DNA of 10,129 nt, taken from the NCBI GenBank assembly GCA_001953115.1, contig LSSL01004197.1, positions 1 to 10,129 of the forward strand, given 5' to 3'. The position numbers and the translations under genes are program-made. This document shows positions 1 through 8,230 of this stretch, piece after piece (position 1 is the stretch's first letter; each line of letters begins with the position of its first letter). The stretch comes from Smittium mucronatum. Lineage: Eukaryota; Kickxellomycota; Harpellomycetes; Harpellales; Legeriomycetaceae. Under the pieces are notes generated by a model that worked only from the letters and a program-made list of their open reading frames with translations, searched no databases and was not told the DNA's origin.

Positions 1-286
1 CCGGGTGTCTGTTTTTGATTGCAGATACGGACTGCAAGGCAAGTTTATGCTCGGAGTTATGCTTAATGATCCATTCATAGCTTTCTGGGTTGAGGTCCCA
101 TGAGCCATATTTATAGGATTCTCCGTCGGTGACGTAAATACTTTCGACAGGAGCCTCCTCAGCTTGAAAGCTGGGGTTGCTGGCTCCTTGCAAGTTTTCG
201 AGATCAGTTTTGAGCTCTTGGATTTTGAGCTGTAGAGTTTCAAGGCTTGGTTGTTGCTCTTGATGTTGATGCTCATCATCATGCAT
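1..286 (-). CDS. 5' part of a protein-coding gene; N-terminal coiled-coil protein of unknown function
   Basis: The reading frame starts at an ATG whose first base is position 286 and stays open for 95 codons to the left edge, so the gene is partial. An in-frame TAA lies four codons upstream of the ATG, which supports this start. Residues 2-12 are acidic and rich in His and Gln (HDDEHQHQEQQ). Residues 15-32 form a short amphipathic heptad pattern with L15, L18, I22, L25, L29 and L32 at a/d positions, as in a leucine-zipper-type coiled coil. A linker rich in Ala, Pro, Ser and Glu follows (34-48), then a mixed segment with W63, Y70 and W72. There is no signal peptide and no Cys. The segment is about 47% G+C (134 of 286), roughly twice its surroundings, and all nine Gln codons are CAA/CAG. 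An N-terminal coiled coil would suit an oligomerising protein, for example a Gag-like element protein or a regulator, but I recognise no family. Coding status is secure; function is unknown. Confidence 0.85.
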   Translation of the reverse strand, partial: MHDDEHQHQEQQPSLETLQLKIQELKTDLENLQGASNPSFQAEEAPVESIYVTDGESYKYGSWDLNPESYEWIIKHNSEHKLALQSVSAIKNRHP

Positions 287-393
287 AATTTTAATTTATA
301 AATTTTGGGTTTAAAGATTTTAAGGTATTTTTTTGGTAAGTTTATTTAGGAATTTTCAACAATAATATATAGCGCGAAATGCGGCTTTAAAAA
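287..393 (-). promoter_or_regulatory. Putative proximal promoter and 5' leader of the minus-strand gene, with TATA-like element
   Basis: Read on the minus strand, a TATATATTATT stretch lies at about 362-372, some 75-85 bases upstream of the ATG at 286. That spacing is plausible for a TATA box plus a short leader. The leader is A/T-rich, has a CCC triplet and an AAATTT-like motif within about 30 bases of the ATG, and contains no Shine-Dalgarno sequence. TATA-like strings are common in DNA of this composition, so position is the only real support. Confidence 0.3.
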
Positions 394-410
394 TGGCTGA
401 TTATGCCACA

Positions 411-425
411 GGTTCTACTAGGACC
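411..425. repeat. 15-base near-palindrome
   Basis: GGTTCTACTAGGACC folds on itself with seven pairs around a central C, one of which is a G-T wobble. It resembles a dyad protein-binding site more than an RNA hairpin, because the centre leaves no loop. Confidence 0.5.
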
Positions 426-446
426 AATTTATACTATTTTATTTTA

Positions 447-465
447 CTTATTTATTTATTTATTT
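447..465. repeat. Short TTTA microsatellite
   Basis: CTTA is followed by three TTTA units and TTT. It lies between two inverted repeats in the upstream region of the left-edge gene. It is a simple low-complexity tract with no evident role. Confidence 0.7.
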
Positions 466-537
466 CTCTTATCTACGTTTACAATCTACCAATAAAGTGA
501 AAATGTGGCCTGAACGGCCTACCACCAATCTTTAAAG

Positions 538-550
538 GGACCTTCGGTCC
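538..550. repeat. Five-base-pair GC hairpin with TTC triloop
   Basis: GGACC-TTC-GGTCC is a perfect 5-bp stem. No T-run follows on either strand, so it is not an intrinsic-terminator shape. It sits between the GGCC hairpin at 507-519 and the palindrome at 556-571. Confidence 0.5.
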
Positions 551-555
551 AGAAA

Positions 556-571
556 AACAGTCTAGACTGTT
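556..571. repeat. Perfect 16-base palindrome
   Basis: AACAGTCTAGACTGTT equals its own reverse complement across all 16 bases and is overlapped at its right end by TTCGAA (570-575). A zero-loop dyad of this kind is typical of a homodimer binding site. One 16-base palindrome somewhere in 10 kb of AT-rich DNA is not very surprising, but this one contains six G/C bases and lies in the 5' flank of the only clear gene. Confidence 0.6.
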
Positions 572-625
572 CGAATGAATATGAAGAATAGTTTCATTTT
601 GGGATAGCCATCGTGACAAACATCT

Positions 626-1740
626 TAAAAAATATATCAAAAAAAAATCGGGAAAAAATATAAGATTGAAAATTTTCTAAAAAAATGATGAAATAGCTCC
701 ACCACTCTATTTCCGTAGTACTCAGAAAAAAAAACACATTGAAACGACAAAGATAATATTTAAAAGTTTCTGAGATTTGAAATAAGGACCATAGTCAGTC
801 GATAGATGCACATTTTAAAAAAAATCCATGAACCAGTCTTTTAGGAGGCTTGATAGGCATTCTGAAACATATTTGGGTTCGTGTCTTGGAATTTCAGAAA
901 TACAGTTGAAGTCATTATATTTAAAACCAGCTTCATGTTATTTGTACACAACTGAAAATCATAAAAAAGAAATCGAGCTTTAAGAATAAAATCTAGTGCT
1001 TGTTTCGACTGGGAAGCCGCCGATTTTAAAATTTTCTCTGAATTCTATGATTTTAATATAGTATTTAGCTCCAAGGCCGGCAGTACAATTTTTATATGCC
1101 TCATTTTGCTTATTTTTTAATAAAACGTGATTTTCGAAAAAAAATCTTCTCCTCCTTTAGTCCGAGTAATAATTCTGAATTTTCAGAATATTGATCGTTG
1201 GAGCTTATAGCATTAATTTATGTTAATTTTTTCTCCCTTTGTACATATTGGACACATATCAGTCCTTTTTTTCCCTTTTTTAAAGTAATTTGGACAAATA
1301 CAGTAAAAAGTGCTAGCTCCTGTTTAATTTTGGGATGATCATGAACTATATTTTCTTAAACTTCTAATTTTGAATTTGCCGAAAAGCATATGGAAACATC
1401 GGATTATTCCATATTTTCCTGCAAAAAAAGGCACGTTTTTTATGAGGATCAGAAGTATTTTATAAGATATTCTATAACCAATTGTTTAACATCAGCCAAT
1501 GCCATTGTACGTGGTGAATCTGTATCTTTATTATTGAATTAAAAAAAATATCGACTTTCTTTTTTTTTTTTTTGCATCGGTTCATTGGATATTTATAATA
1601 ATAAAGCACATCTTCCAGGGCTTTATTCTGTAATAAACATCTATTATAAGCGCAATATGTTTTTTTTGACCCGAGAGATCCGGCAGTGCTTAATGTAGAG
1701 ATGATATGTTAAGTTAAAGTCTTAAATGCTTAAAACCCGA
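626..1740. other. AT-rich non-coding stretch
   Basis: No supportable gene on either strand. Frames are broken at the density expected for AT-rich DNA. It holds many A and T homopolymer runs, the longest being 14 T at 1560-1573, and isolated G+C-richer islets such as GGCCGGCAG at about 1075-1083. CCGGCAGT occurs both at 1077-1084 and 1680-1687. No promoter, RNA gene or mobile element could be recognised. Confidence 0.6.
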
Positions 1741-1766
1741 GCCCAATAATTGGGCATGATTTTTTC
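1741..1766 (+). other. Hairpin followed by T-run (terminator-shaped)
   Basis: GCCCAATAATTGGGC (1741-1755) is a 15-base palindrome around a central A; as RNA it would form a GCCCA/TGGGC stem with a five-base loop. ATGA and then six T residues (1760-1765 region) follow. In a bacterium this would be called an intrinsic terminator. In this eukaryote-like context no gene ends into it, so only the shape is reported. Confidence 0.35.
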
Positions 1767-1965
1767 GTTATTTCTAGGCAATTTTTTTTTTCTAAAAATC
1801 CTCTATTTAGGTTCCAAAAAACTTTATGGCATAATTATATAGCATTTTTAAATTTTTTCTCTTTCCCGAAGGACTTATATTTCCAAATTTGATACAATTT
1901 CTATAATTTAGACGGCATATCTCATTGGATGAAATTAATATATAATTTTTTTTTGTTGTTCGGTG

Positions 1966-2041
1966 AATATAAATTTGTTTTATATGTGTAAATGTGCTAA
2001 AGTTAAAGAGTAACCAGCTAAAATAATATAAATTTGTTTTA
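1966..2041. repeat. 17-base direct repeat pair
   Basis: AATATAAATTTGTTTTA occurs exactly at 1966-1982 and again at 2025-2041, 59 bases apart. The intervening DNA is not duplicated. The pair could be the flanks of a small insertion or simple AT-rich coincidence; 17 identical bases so close together favours local duplication. Confidence 0.5.
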
Positions 2042-2779
2042 ATATTAAAACTATTGTTAAGTAGTGTGTTGGAGGTAAAGGGAAGATTACACCGATCGAT
2101 TTTATATAAAAAATCCTTAAAACGAGTTTTACATAACTTTAATATATTTTTTATATTTTTTATCTATTAGATTTTTTTTTTGAGAATTCGGGAATTTTAA
2201 AACTTAGGATTTATATAAAGAAATATTACATGTGAATAATTATATTTACATAATATTTATATTTTTTTCACATATATTTATCACCTATTTAAAATCGTCT
2301 AAATTTATATTTAATTTAAGTACTTAGACGAATAATTAGCACATTAGGAGAGCTTTTAATAAGTTGAAATTAATTATTTTTAGATTTTTTCAATCCTAAT
2401 CACTATCGAGATTATTCTAGACGCTTTATAATTAAAAAATAATGATCCCATTCTTTTTTTAGATAAGTGAAACTATTCCCACATAATAATACGATGATTC
2501 AAATTATCCTAAAAGATATATTTAATCTTCTATGAGTAGATAATTAGCAGGTTTATTAAAATTAAAAACATCAAATTATGTTCCTTATTCTAATTATTAT
2601 TCCAATACTAAAAATTAATCAACTATATTTTTTTTTCATTCGGTTTAATTATAAAATGATTGCAAAAGCCAATAACATATAATAATATCGAAATCTTTTC
2701 AGTACTAAAAATATTATTTAGTATACAAAGACAGAGCAAGTCAAAATAACATTTTAGAAAAAAAATCTGATTTACTTTG

Positions 2780-2807
2780 CTACTCATTACAGTGAGTAGT
2801 TTTTTTT
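2780..2807 (+). other. Strong hairpin followed by eight T (terminator-shaped)
   Basis: CTACTCA (2780-2786) pairs perfectly with TGAGTAG (2793-2799) across the six-base loop TTACAG, and eight T residues follow directly (2800-2807), then A and six more T. This matches the canonical intrinsic-terminator design on the plus strand. No convincing gene lies upstream, so it may be coincidence, a remnant, or part of an uncharacterised transcript end. Confidence 0.4.
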
Positions 2808-2841
2808 ATTTTTTAAAGATATATAAAATTTATTTTTAAAT

Positions 2842-2951
2842 CAAATTTTCATTTACAATAAGAACTTTTTTTTATAATAGTTTAAATGAATACAAATTTT
2901 CATTTACAACAAGAAATTTTTTTTATAATAGTTTAAATGAATACAAATTTT
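2842..2951. repeat. 51-base tandem duplication, two full copies plus an 8-base third start
   Basis: Copy one is 2842-2892, copy two 2893-2943, and the first eight bases of a third (CAAATTTT) are at 2944-2951. The copies differ at only two positions: T2859 versus C2910 and C2865 versus A2916. Each copy contains an 8-T run and ends in TTTAAATGAATA. The unit is a multiple of three, so the ATG at 2886 and the ATG at 2937 are in the same frame, but a TAA separates them. Near identity points to a recent duplication by slippage or unequal exchange. Confidence 0.9.
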
Positions 2952-3095
2952 AAGCAAAATCCAAATAATTTAAATCATATTATAGGCATAAATACTCCTT
3001 TTCGTAACCATTTGAACGGATGAGGGTGTTTATTTTAATAGTTATTGCAATAAACTTTTTTTCGATGCTTCTAGTGTGGATATTTCTATTAATGA

Positions 3096-3371
3096 GTTGA
3101 ACAAAAAGAACAAATTTTTGGTAAATTAATTTTTTTTAATCCAGCCACCGAAGTTAAATTCTTATTTATTATGAAGTATTCAGCAGAAATATTATTCTCT
3201 GAACTGAAGCTCATGAATATTTGGAGGTTCTTGGGATTCTCTAAGTTTTTTTTTGTGAAGGCGAAATTAGGTATATCTTTGGGGAAAATTACTGGTAGTA
3301 TGAAGTTAAACGGTGAATTATTTTACAATTCCGAACCAATAATAATCGATTATGAGATCAAAATTTATTAA
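3096..3371 (+). pseudogene. Weak candidate: open run of 91 codons, possible decayed coding remnant
   Basis: A frame is open from just after a TGA at 3093-3095 to a TAA at 3369-3371; its first ATG is at 3171, leaving 66 codons. Two shorter open runs lie immediately upstream in staggered frames: 28 codons from the ATG at 2937 to TGA 3021-3023, and about 37 codons from 3016 in the next frame. This could suggest one frame broken by two frameshifts. Purines are frequent at codon position one. Against it: a run of about 80-90 codons is expected once by chance in 10 kb of this composition, there are no recognisable motifs, and no homologue comes to mind. Confidence 0.15.
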
Positions 3372-3446
3372 TTTAAACTTTTACACAGTAAAAAACTTTA
3401 ATAGAGTCGTAATTTTTATTTATTATTGAAAAAATTGAGTTAGTTA

Positions 3447-3632
3447 TTATTGAATGCAATAAAAAATATAAGAAAACTCGTAAGTTTTAACCACGTATCT
3501 TTCATGAGCTCTGTTATTTTTTATGAAAATAGTAAGAGAATTATTTCCCAATACTTTTATTTCCCAAGCACGGCGAATAGCATCAATTATAAAGGCAAGT
3601 TTTTTATTTAAAGTTGAAGCCAATGTAGTCAA
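3447..3632 (-). pseudogene. Weak candidate: minus-strand open run, possible coding fossil
   Basis: The run is about 61 codons long, from a TTG at 3632 to a TAA at 3447-3449, with no in-frame ATG near its start. By hand count its G+C is about one third at codon positions one and two and near one fifth at position three, and about a quarter of its codons begin with G, a pattern typical of coding DNA in an AT-rich genome. It includes a basic stretch (AIRRAWEIK). No family was recognised, and the opposite strand is also open here, so this may only reflect the local rise in G+C. Confidence 0.2.
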
Positions 3633-4104
3633 AAGCTGGTTATCTTAGTCATGGGCACATTGAAAGTAATAAATTTAGCTTCACCGCAGTGATTTAGAAT
3701 GAAAAAATATACCTATCCTTTAGTGATGTAGTAGGGGCACGGAATTTTCTAAGGATAGCTATCAATAATAAAATGAGTTCTGAATATAAGGCTAAATATT
3801 TATAAAATGAGACCGTTATTAGGCCGGATAGTCTGCTAATAGCGATGATACAGTTATTTGATTCGAAAGTTTGGGGTTTACCCAACTTTTTAAGACATAA
3901 TTTTTTCCTATTGGGGGTAGTGGAGATCTTCTTTCTCTTGCGGTGGCGAATCTCTTAGCTGTTTGGGTATTATTTAATTTGGACCTACTCGATGGAGAGA
4001 GGGGGTATAAATACTAAATTCGAAAGTTCTATGGCTAAACTGTTTGCTTATAATTGCACCTTGAGGCAGGAAATTAAAAGCTTAAGGTTTTTAGAATTTT
4101 ATTG
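3593..4104 (+). pseudogene. G+C-richer island with a mostly open plus-strand frame; possible decayed gene
   Basis: Bases 3661-4080 are about 35% G+C by hand count (147 of 420), clearly above the surroundings. One plus-strand frame runs about 170 codons with four internal stops (TAG about 3626, TAG about 3692, TAA about 3803, TAG 3956 area) before a TGA at about 4102, where roughly 13 stops would be expected. The open pieces are about 22, 37, 50 and 49 codons, the last two carrying Trp and Leu-rich segments. A minus-strand frame is also open for about 86 codons (3957 to 3694), so the direction is not certain. G shows no clear codon-position bias in the plus frame. No product recognised. Confidence 0.2.
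3866..3891 (+). other. Hairpin with one bulge inside the G+C-richer island
   Basis: AAAGTT (3866-3871) pairs with AACTTT (3884-3889), and GGG pairs with CCC (3881-3883) across a short loop, with one bulged T. Two more T residues follow. This is a moderately stable stem in a possible decayed coding region and may be incidental. Confidence 0.3.
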
Positions 4105-4305
4105 AACCCAGGTTTAGGCTTTTCTTAAATTTTATTCTAAAAACGGAATACTAACACTCTCTAGGTCCAAATTTAATCCTCACTTCTAATAAGATAATTT
4201 AAATATCTCAGTTGGCCTAGATTCTTGATTTATTTAATATACACGAATAATATTAGCCTAATGAAAACATTGAGCAAAAATTGAATTCCATTTCTTCTAA
4301 AATAT

Positions 4306-4317
4306 ACCTTTAAAGGT
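4306..4317. repeat. 12-base perfect palindrome
   Basis: ACCTTTAAAGGT is its own reverse complement. It is isolated in non-coding DNA; palindromes of this length are common at this composition. Confidence 0.4.
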
Positions 4318-5222
4318 CAAAATCAAAATATGAATCCTTATATTGAAAATTAATGCAATGAATTCATGAATGGTATTTTATTATATTCACCCTATCATTT
4401 TTTCTTGGATTTTTGATCTTAATAATCCAAACTAAAAAGAGCTATTTTTTCATAAATGAATAGATGAAATAATTAATAATTTGGATTATGATTAATCAAC
4501 CAATAATTATATAAATAAAAAAATCCGATCTCAAAGAGAATATCCTTTATAAAAAATGTATTAATAAAAAAATGTTCAAATTCCAAAATAATCAATTTAT
4601 AAATGTAATCGGAAGCTCAAAACTGTCTATTATATAATATATTTTAGAATATTTTGAAAAGCAATAATTGTTTGCAAAAATTTTAAAGTCCTTTTCATAC
4701 GCAATTTTCTCGAAATATTTTTATTCATTTTTTTAGAAATAACTCTTACTTAGATTTGCTTATAGAAAAAGCGTACATTTTTACACAAATAACATACCTT
4801 TTTTGAAATTTTAATTTTTTTTAACGATTAAATTTATATTTATTTAAATTTTAAATAAGTTCTCTATAATCTCAGCTAATTAAATCAGTTTTAAAAATAT
4901 ACATAAATGAAAAAATCTCATAAGTTTAACAATACTAGTAATATATAGATAAAGTTGTAATTTTAAAACGATATTTAATTAAACCTAACAATATTTACGG
5001 ATAAATTAACAAAAAAATGATCAACTCCTTTTCCTTTTAATTCCAGTTTCGCAAAATTTTATTAAATGCCCCTTTGCGCTTATGGATCAAAGCATATCAT
5101 TTTACTAAACACTATAATCAATTATAATAAGTTTAAATATTAACGGTAGTTGTTTTTTTAATCGAAAAGCTGCTATAAACATCAAAAAGCCACATTAGGT
5201 AAAGCAAAGCCGTTGATGGTAA

Positions 5223-5398
5223 ACTGAGTGTGAAACTTAAGCCTTGTTTTAAAATAATCCAAGCGGTTATTCATAATTGTTAATTTGGGTTAATTCATTG
5301 GTGAAAATTTATATTATTCAGAATTTTTTACCAAATATCTTCTTGTTATGTTATATGGTAGATCAGTGTTAACAAAAAGACTGAGTGTGAAAACTTAA
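5223..5398. repeat. 18/19-base direct repeat pair
   Basis: ACTGAGTGTGAAACTTAA at 5223-5240 recurs at 5380-5398 with a single extra A. The copies are 157 bases apart, and the intervening and flanking DNA is not obviously duplicated. The element has more G than its surroundings, which makes coincidence less likely than for pure A/T repeats. Confidence 0.55.
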
Positions 5399-8230
5399 AT
5401 ATATTTCAAGTTCGAAAAAAAAAAATCAGAATTATCCAATGTAGGATCTAAAAATTGTTGTTTATTTAAATAAAATGAAATCATTTCAGGTAAATTTTAA
5501 AATAATTCTATATAAAAATTATGCATTTATTCCCTTTTAAACTTATTTTTCACAATAATAAAATTTTGATTTGATACGCTAAAAGATTGGAAAAAAGTCT
5601 AAAATCCTGAGTTACATAAGAATGTGGAAAAAATCAAGGTTCATTATACTATAAGCCTAATTTTTATAAATTATATTTTTTATAATTGCAAAAAAGTTGA
5701 TGTTTTGGGTCGTAAAAATGACCTTAAGATGGTAAATAGATCCTGAATATACAAAAAAAAAAAAAATTCAACCGAGAATTTTAATTTATAAACCGTTGAA
5801 AGTTTTAAATTAGAAAAATATAATTTCTTTACACTCCATTAATTGGGCTTAAACCAAATTTAATTAATATAAAATTCAACACAGAAGAAGATAAAGTGTA
5901 AATATATTAATTTTACTCAAAAATAAAAATTTATAAAAAAAAATCAAAAGAAGAATGGTTATAAAAGAATATTTATAAACAAGTCTGACGCGGATGGAGA
6001 TTATATATAGTATTTTTCCTCAAAAATGGAAGATCTGGGATTAATAATGACCTTTAAAAAAACTTATAGAATCCAGATCAAAGTCTAATAATAGATCTAT
6101 AGATACAAAATTTAGGCTGCTTCATGAGGTATATCCAGTAATAAACACAGGGTTCTCTTACTTAAACCACAAATTTATCCAGTGGCTATAGAAATGTCAA
6201 AAATCGAAAATTATCAATGCTATAAAACCTTATTCAATACATTGATCAAATAAATTGAAAAAAATAGGCTTAGTTTCAATTCCAAGTTTTTAATCGCAGA
6301 TTCGGATGAGGCGATTTCTGAGCAAAAAAAATAAATTATTACACTATAAAATAAAAAAAATTGATATCATGTGTCAAAAAAAATATCGGTTGTTTAAATA
6401 CTGGAAACAATATTTTCAAAAAAGGCATAAAACATGACATTCAAAGGATTCATCTTATTCCAACACAAAAATTATTTAAAACTTCAAAAAGTTTATTTAT
6501 TTTAAAATGGTTGCAGATAATAAAAATAAAAGAGAATATAGAAAAATTAAATTTAATCTGCTTTATAAATTATACAAACTGGAAAGATAATATCTAAATT
6601 TCATCTCCATTGACCAACAAAGCACTTGAAATATTCAACAGACAAACATGGGCAAGTATACGGCTTGGATTAAAGTTATCTTGACGGAAATTTTCTTGCT
6701 TTATAAAAAAATAATTGATGAATCTGTATATTTTTACATCCCAGATTTCTGAAAAAAATACATATAATGACATATCAGAATAAAAACCGAAGATTTCAGT
6801 TTTTTTAATTTGAAAATATATTTTGGAAAGGTGATATATTTGGGTTTTGAAAAAAATATTGGGTACTCAGGGTTATTTATTATGAGACCAATTTAATAAA
6901 TACTCTTTTTCGACCTTCGAATCAATGGCTAAGTTATTGAAAGATTTAGTATTAGTTTTTTGAGAATTACATATTTCTAAATACTCAATATTTTTTGTTC
7001 GTGTTTCGATTATTTAAAGACCAATAAATGCCAAAACACATATATTTTCCTTTATAAAATCAACAAGTTAGAATTGATAAACATAATTTTGATTATAGTC
7101 AGGTTAAAAAAGAGAAGAGCAAAGAACACAGCAAAAAATGCCATGCTGACAAGATAATAGCATATTTTTATTTATTACATATATTGATAGCCTAATAAAT
7201 TTTTTTATTATTATACATATGTTATAAATGTATATAGAGCTGCCAATTATCAATCATTTGTCATCTATATTGAATTTTTTTAAAATATTTAGTCACAATT
7301 AAAATATTTCAAATTTAAACCGTTTATCAAAGTTAAAATAAATACGTTTGTAATTTGCTGTGACAATAAAATCCAAAAACCTTCTTGATAAATGGTCAGT
7401 TTTTATATAGATAAGCGTCATTTTTATTCAAACAAAACATTTTAATAATTAAATTGAAAAATTAAGTTTCAATGCAGAATATATTTATGACTATATGATT
7501 AAGGATAATCACTTTCACATACATCAGGTATTTTAAAGAAAAGGTTTAAACATGGAAAATAGAATACACTTATTCTAAAATATATCATATTATGAATCAT
7601 ATCAGAACTGAATTAACGCATATTATGTAGCGAAACCATTTTATAAAACTAAAGTGGATTTTTTTAAAAAAACTAAACTAGTTTATGAAAAAAATTAAAA
7701 AAAACTGCACCCTAATTTCTTCATTGTGCCTTTATCTAATTATTTTTGAGCATCTTTTCTGCTTAATAATAGTTAGGTTAAAAATAATAATCTGAGACCC
7801 GATGATAGAGAATCTACGTAAAATTCAAAACCAATCTATAAAAATGAAATTGAATAAAAGCATACTTAAAATCTATATAATAAGTATATTACCATGCAAA
7901 TCCATCTTTATATTGAAAGAATATGTAATAAACATCGAGAAAGTGTTCCCAAATTTATGAAAATGGATGATAAAAAATATCTCTCGAAAATCTATAGAGA
8001 TGTAAAATCCAATAAACTCAGATAAATTACCAAACAACATAGATTCATGTATGTTAATATAGGTTAAGAGACATTTATTTCATTGCTAATCTTGAGATAT
8101 TTTATTTTCCTTATTACATAGTACAGGGGATATTTGGAAAAAAGTAGTGAATACTTAAAAATTTCACCGATAAATTATTTTAATTAATCATTGTGAATAA
8201 TAGCTTTGGTTATTTTAAAAATGGCTTATG

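Larger units (their letters stand above)
394..598. repeat. Cluster of short inverted repeats upstream of the left-edge gene
   Basis: At least five short inverted repeats fall within about 200 bases: TGGC/GCCA at 394-408 with a 7-base loop; a 15-base near-palindrome at 411-425; GGCC/GGCC at 507-519 with a 5-base loop, with GTGG 505-508 and CCAC 522-525 as alternative outer arms; GGACC/GGTCC at 538-550 with loop TTC; and a perfect 16-base palindrome at 556-571. A weaker AATGAA/TTCATT pair lies at 574-598. Most arms are G+C-rich against an AT-rich background. They could be protein-binding sites, a structured 5' region of the neighbouring transcript, a small unannotated RNA, or the end of a mobile element. 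The repeats are real; no function is shown. Confidence 0.55.
4105..8230. other. Long AT-rich non-coding stretch
   Basis: About 4.1 kb with no supportable gene, RNA gene or mobile element on either strand. The longest standard-code open run, about 80 codons at 6355-6597, has no ATG anywhere in it and is of the length expected by chance. Contents noted are a 14-A run at 5753-5766, a direct-repeat pair at 5223/5380, and many short A and T tracts. Composition is close to 20% G+C in sampled lines. Confidence 0.65.

Noticed and set aside
390..430. tRNA-like A- and B-box words (TGGCTGATTATG, GGTTCTACT)
   Set aside because: The boxes are far too close together and no acceptor, D or T stem can be formed around them.
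287..620. Possible LTR with a tRNA primer-binding site (TGGTAG and TGGTCC words on the minus strand)
   Set aside because: No TG...CA boundary precedes the words, complementarity to a tRNA 3' end is only a few bases, and no second LTR is visible.
1560..1573. 14-T run, with a matching 14-A run at 5753-5766, considered as retrotransposon poly(A) tails
   Set aside because: Homopolymers of 8-14 bases are spread throughout the window, and neither run has an adjacent coding remnant or target-site duplication that I can see.
2184..2792. A 203-codon frame open if TAA and TAG are read as Gln (ciliate-type code), ending at TGA 2793-2795
   Set aside because: At this A+T content TGA alone is so rare that runs of 200-300 codons are expected by chance in 10 kb. 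Its amino-acid make-up and its ratio of 17 TAR to 5 CAR codons match random expectation, and the clear gene at the left edge uses only CAA/CAG for Gln.
3020..3100. 26-codon hydrophobic open frame starting at ATG 3020
   Set aside because: T-rich AT-rich DNA gives hydrophobic short frames by default; there is no supporting start context or neighbour, and it overlaps other equally open frames.
4006..4013. TATAAATA preceded by GGGGG, like a TATA box with GC-rich upstream edge
   Set aside because: Only a 24-codon frame from an ATG at 4031 follows, and TATA-like words are very frequent in this window.
6361..6597. Plus-strand open run of about 78 codons
   Set aside because: It starts only at TTG, contains no ATG, shows no G bias at codon position one, and is about the longest run expected by chance at this composition.
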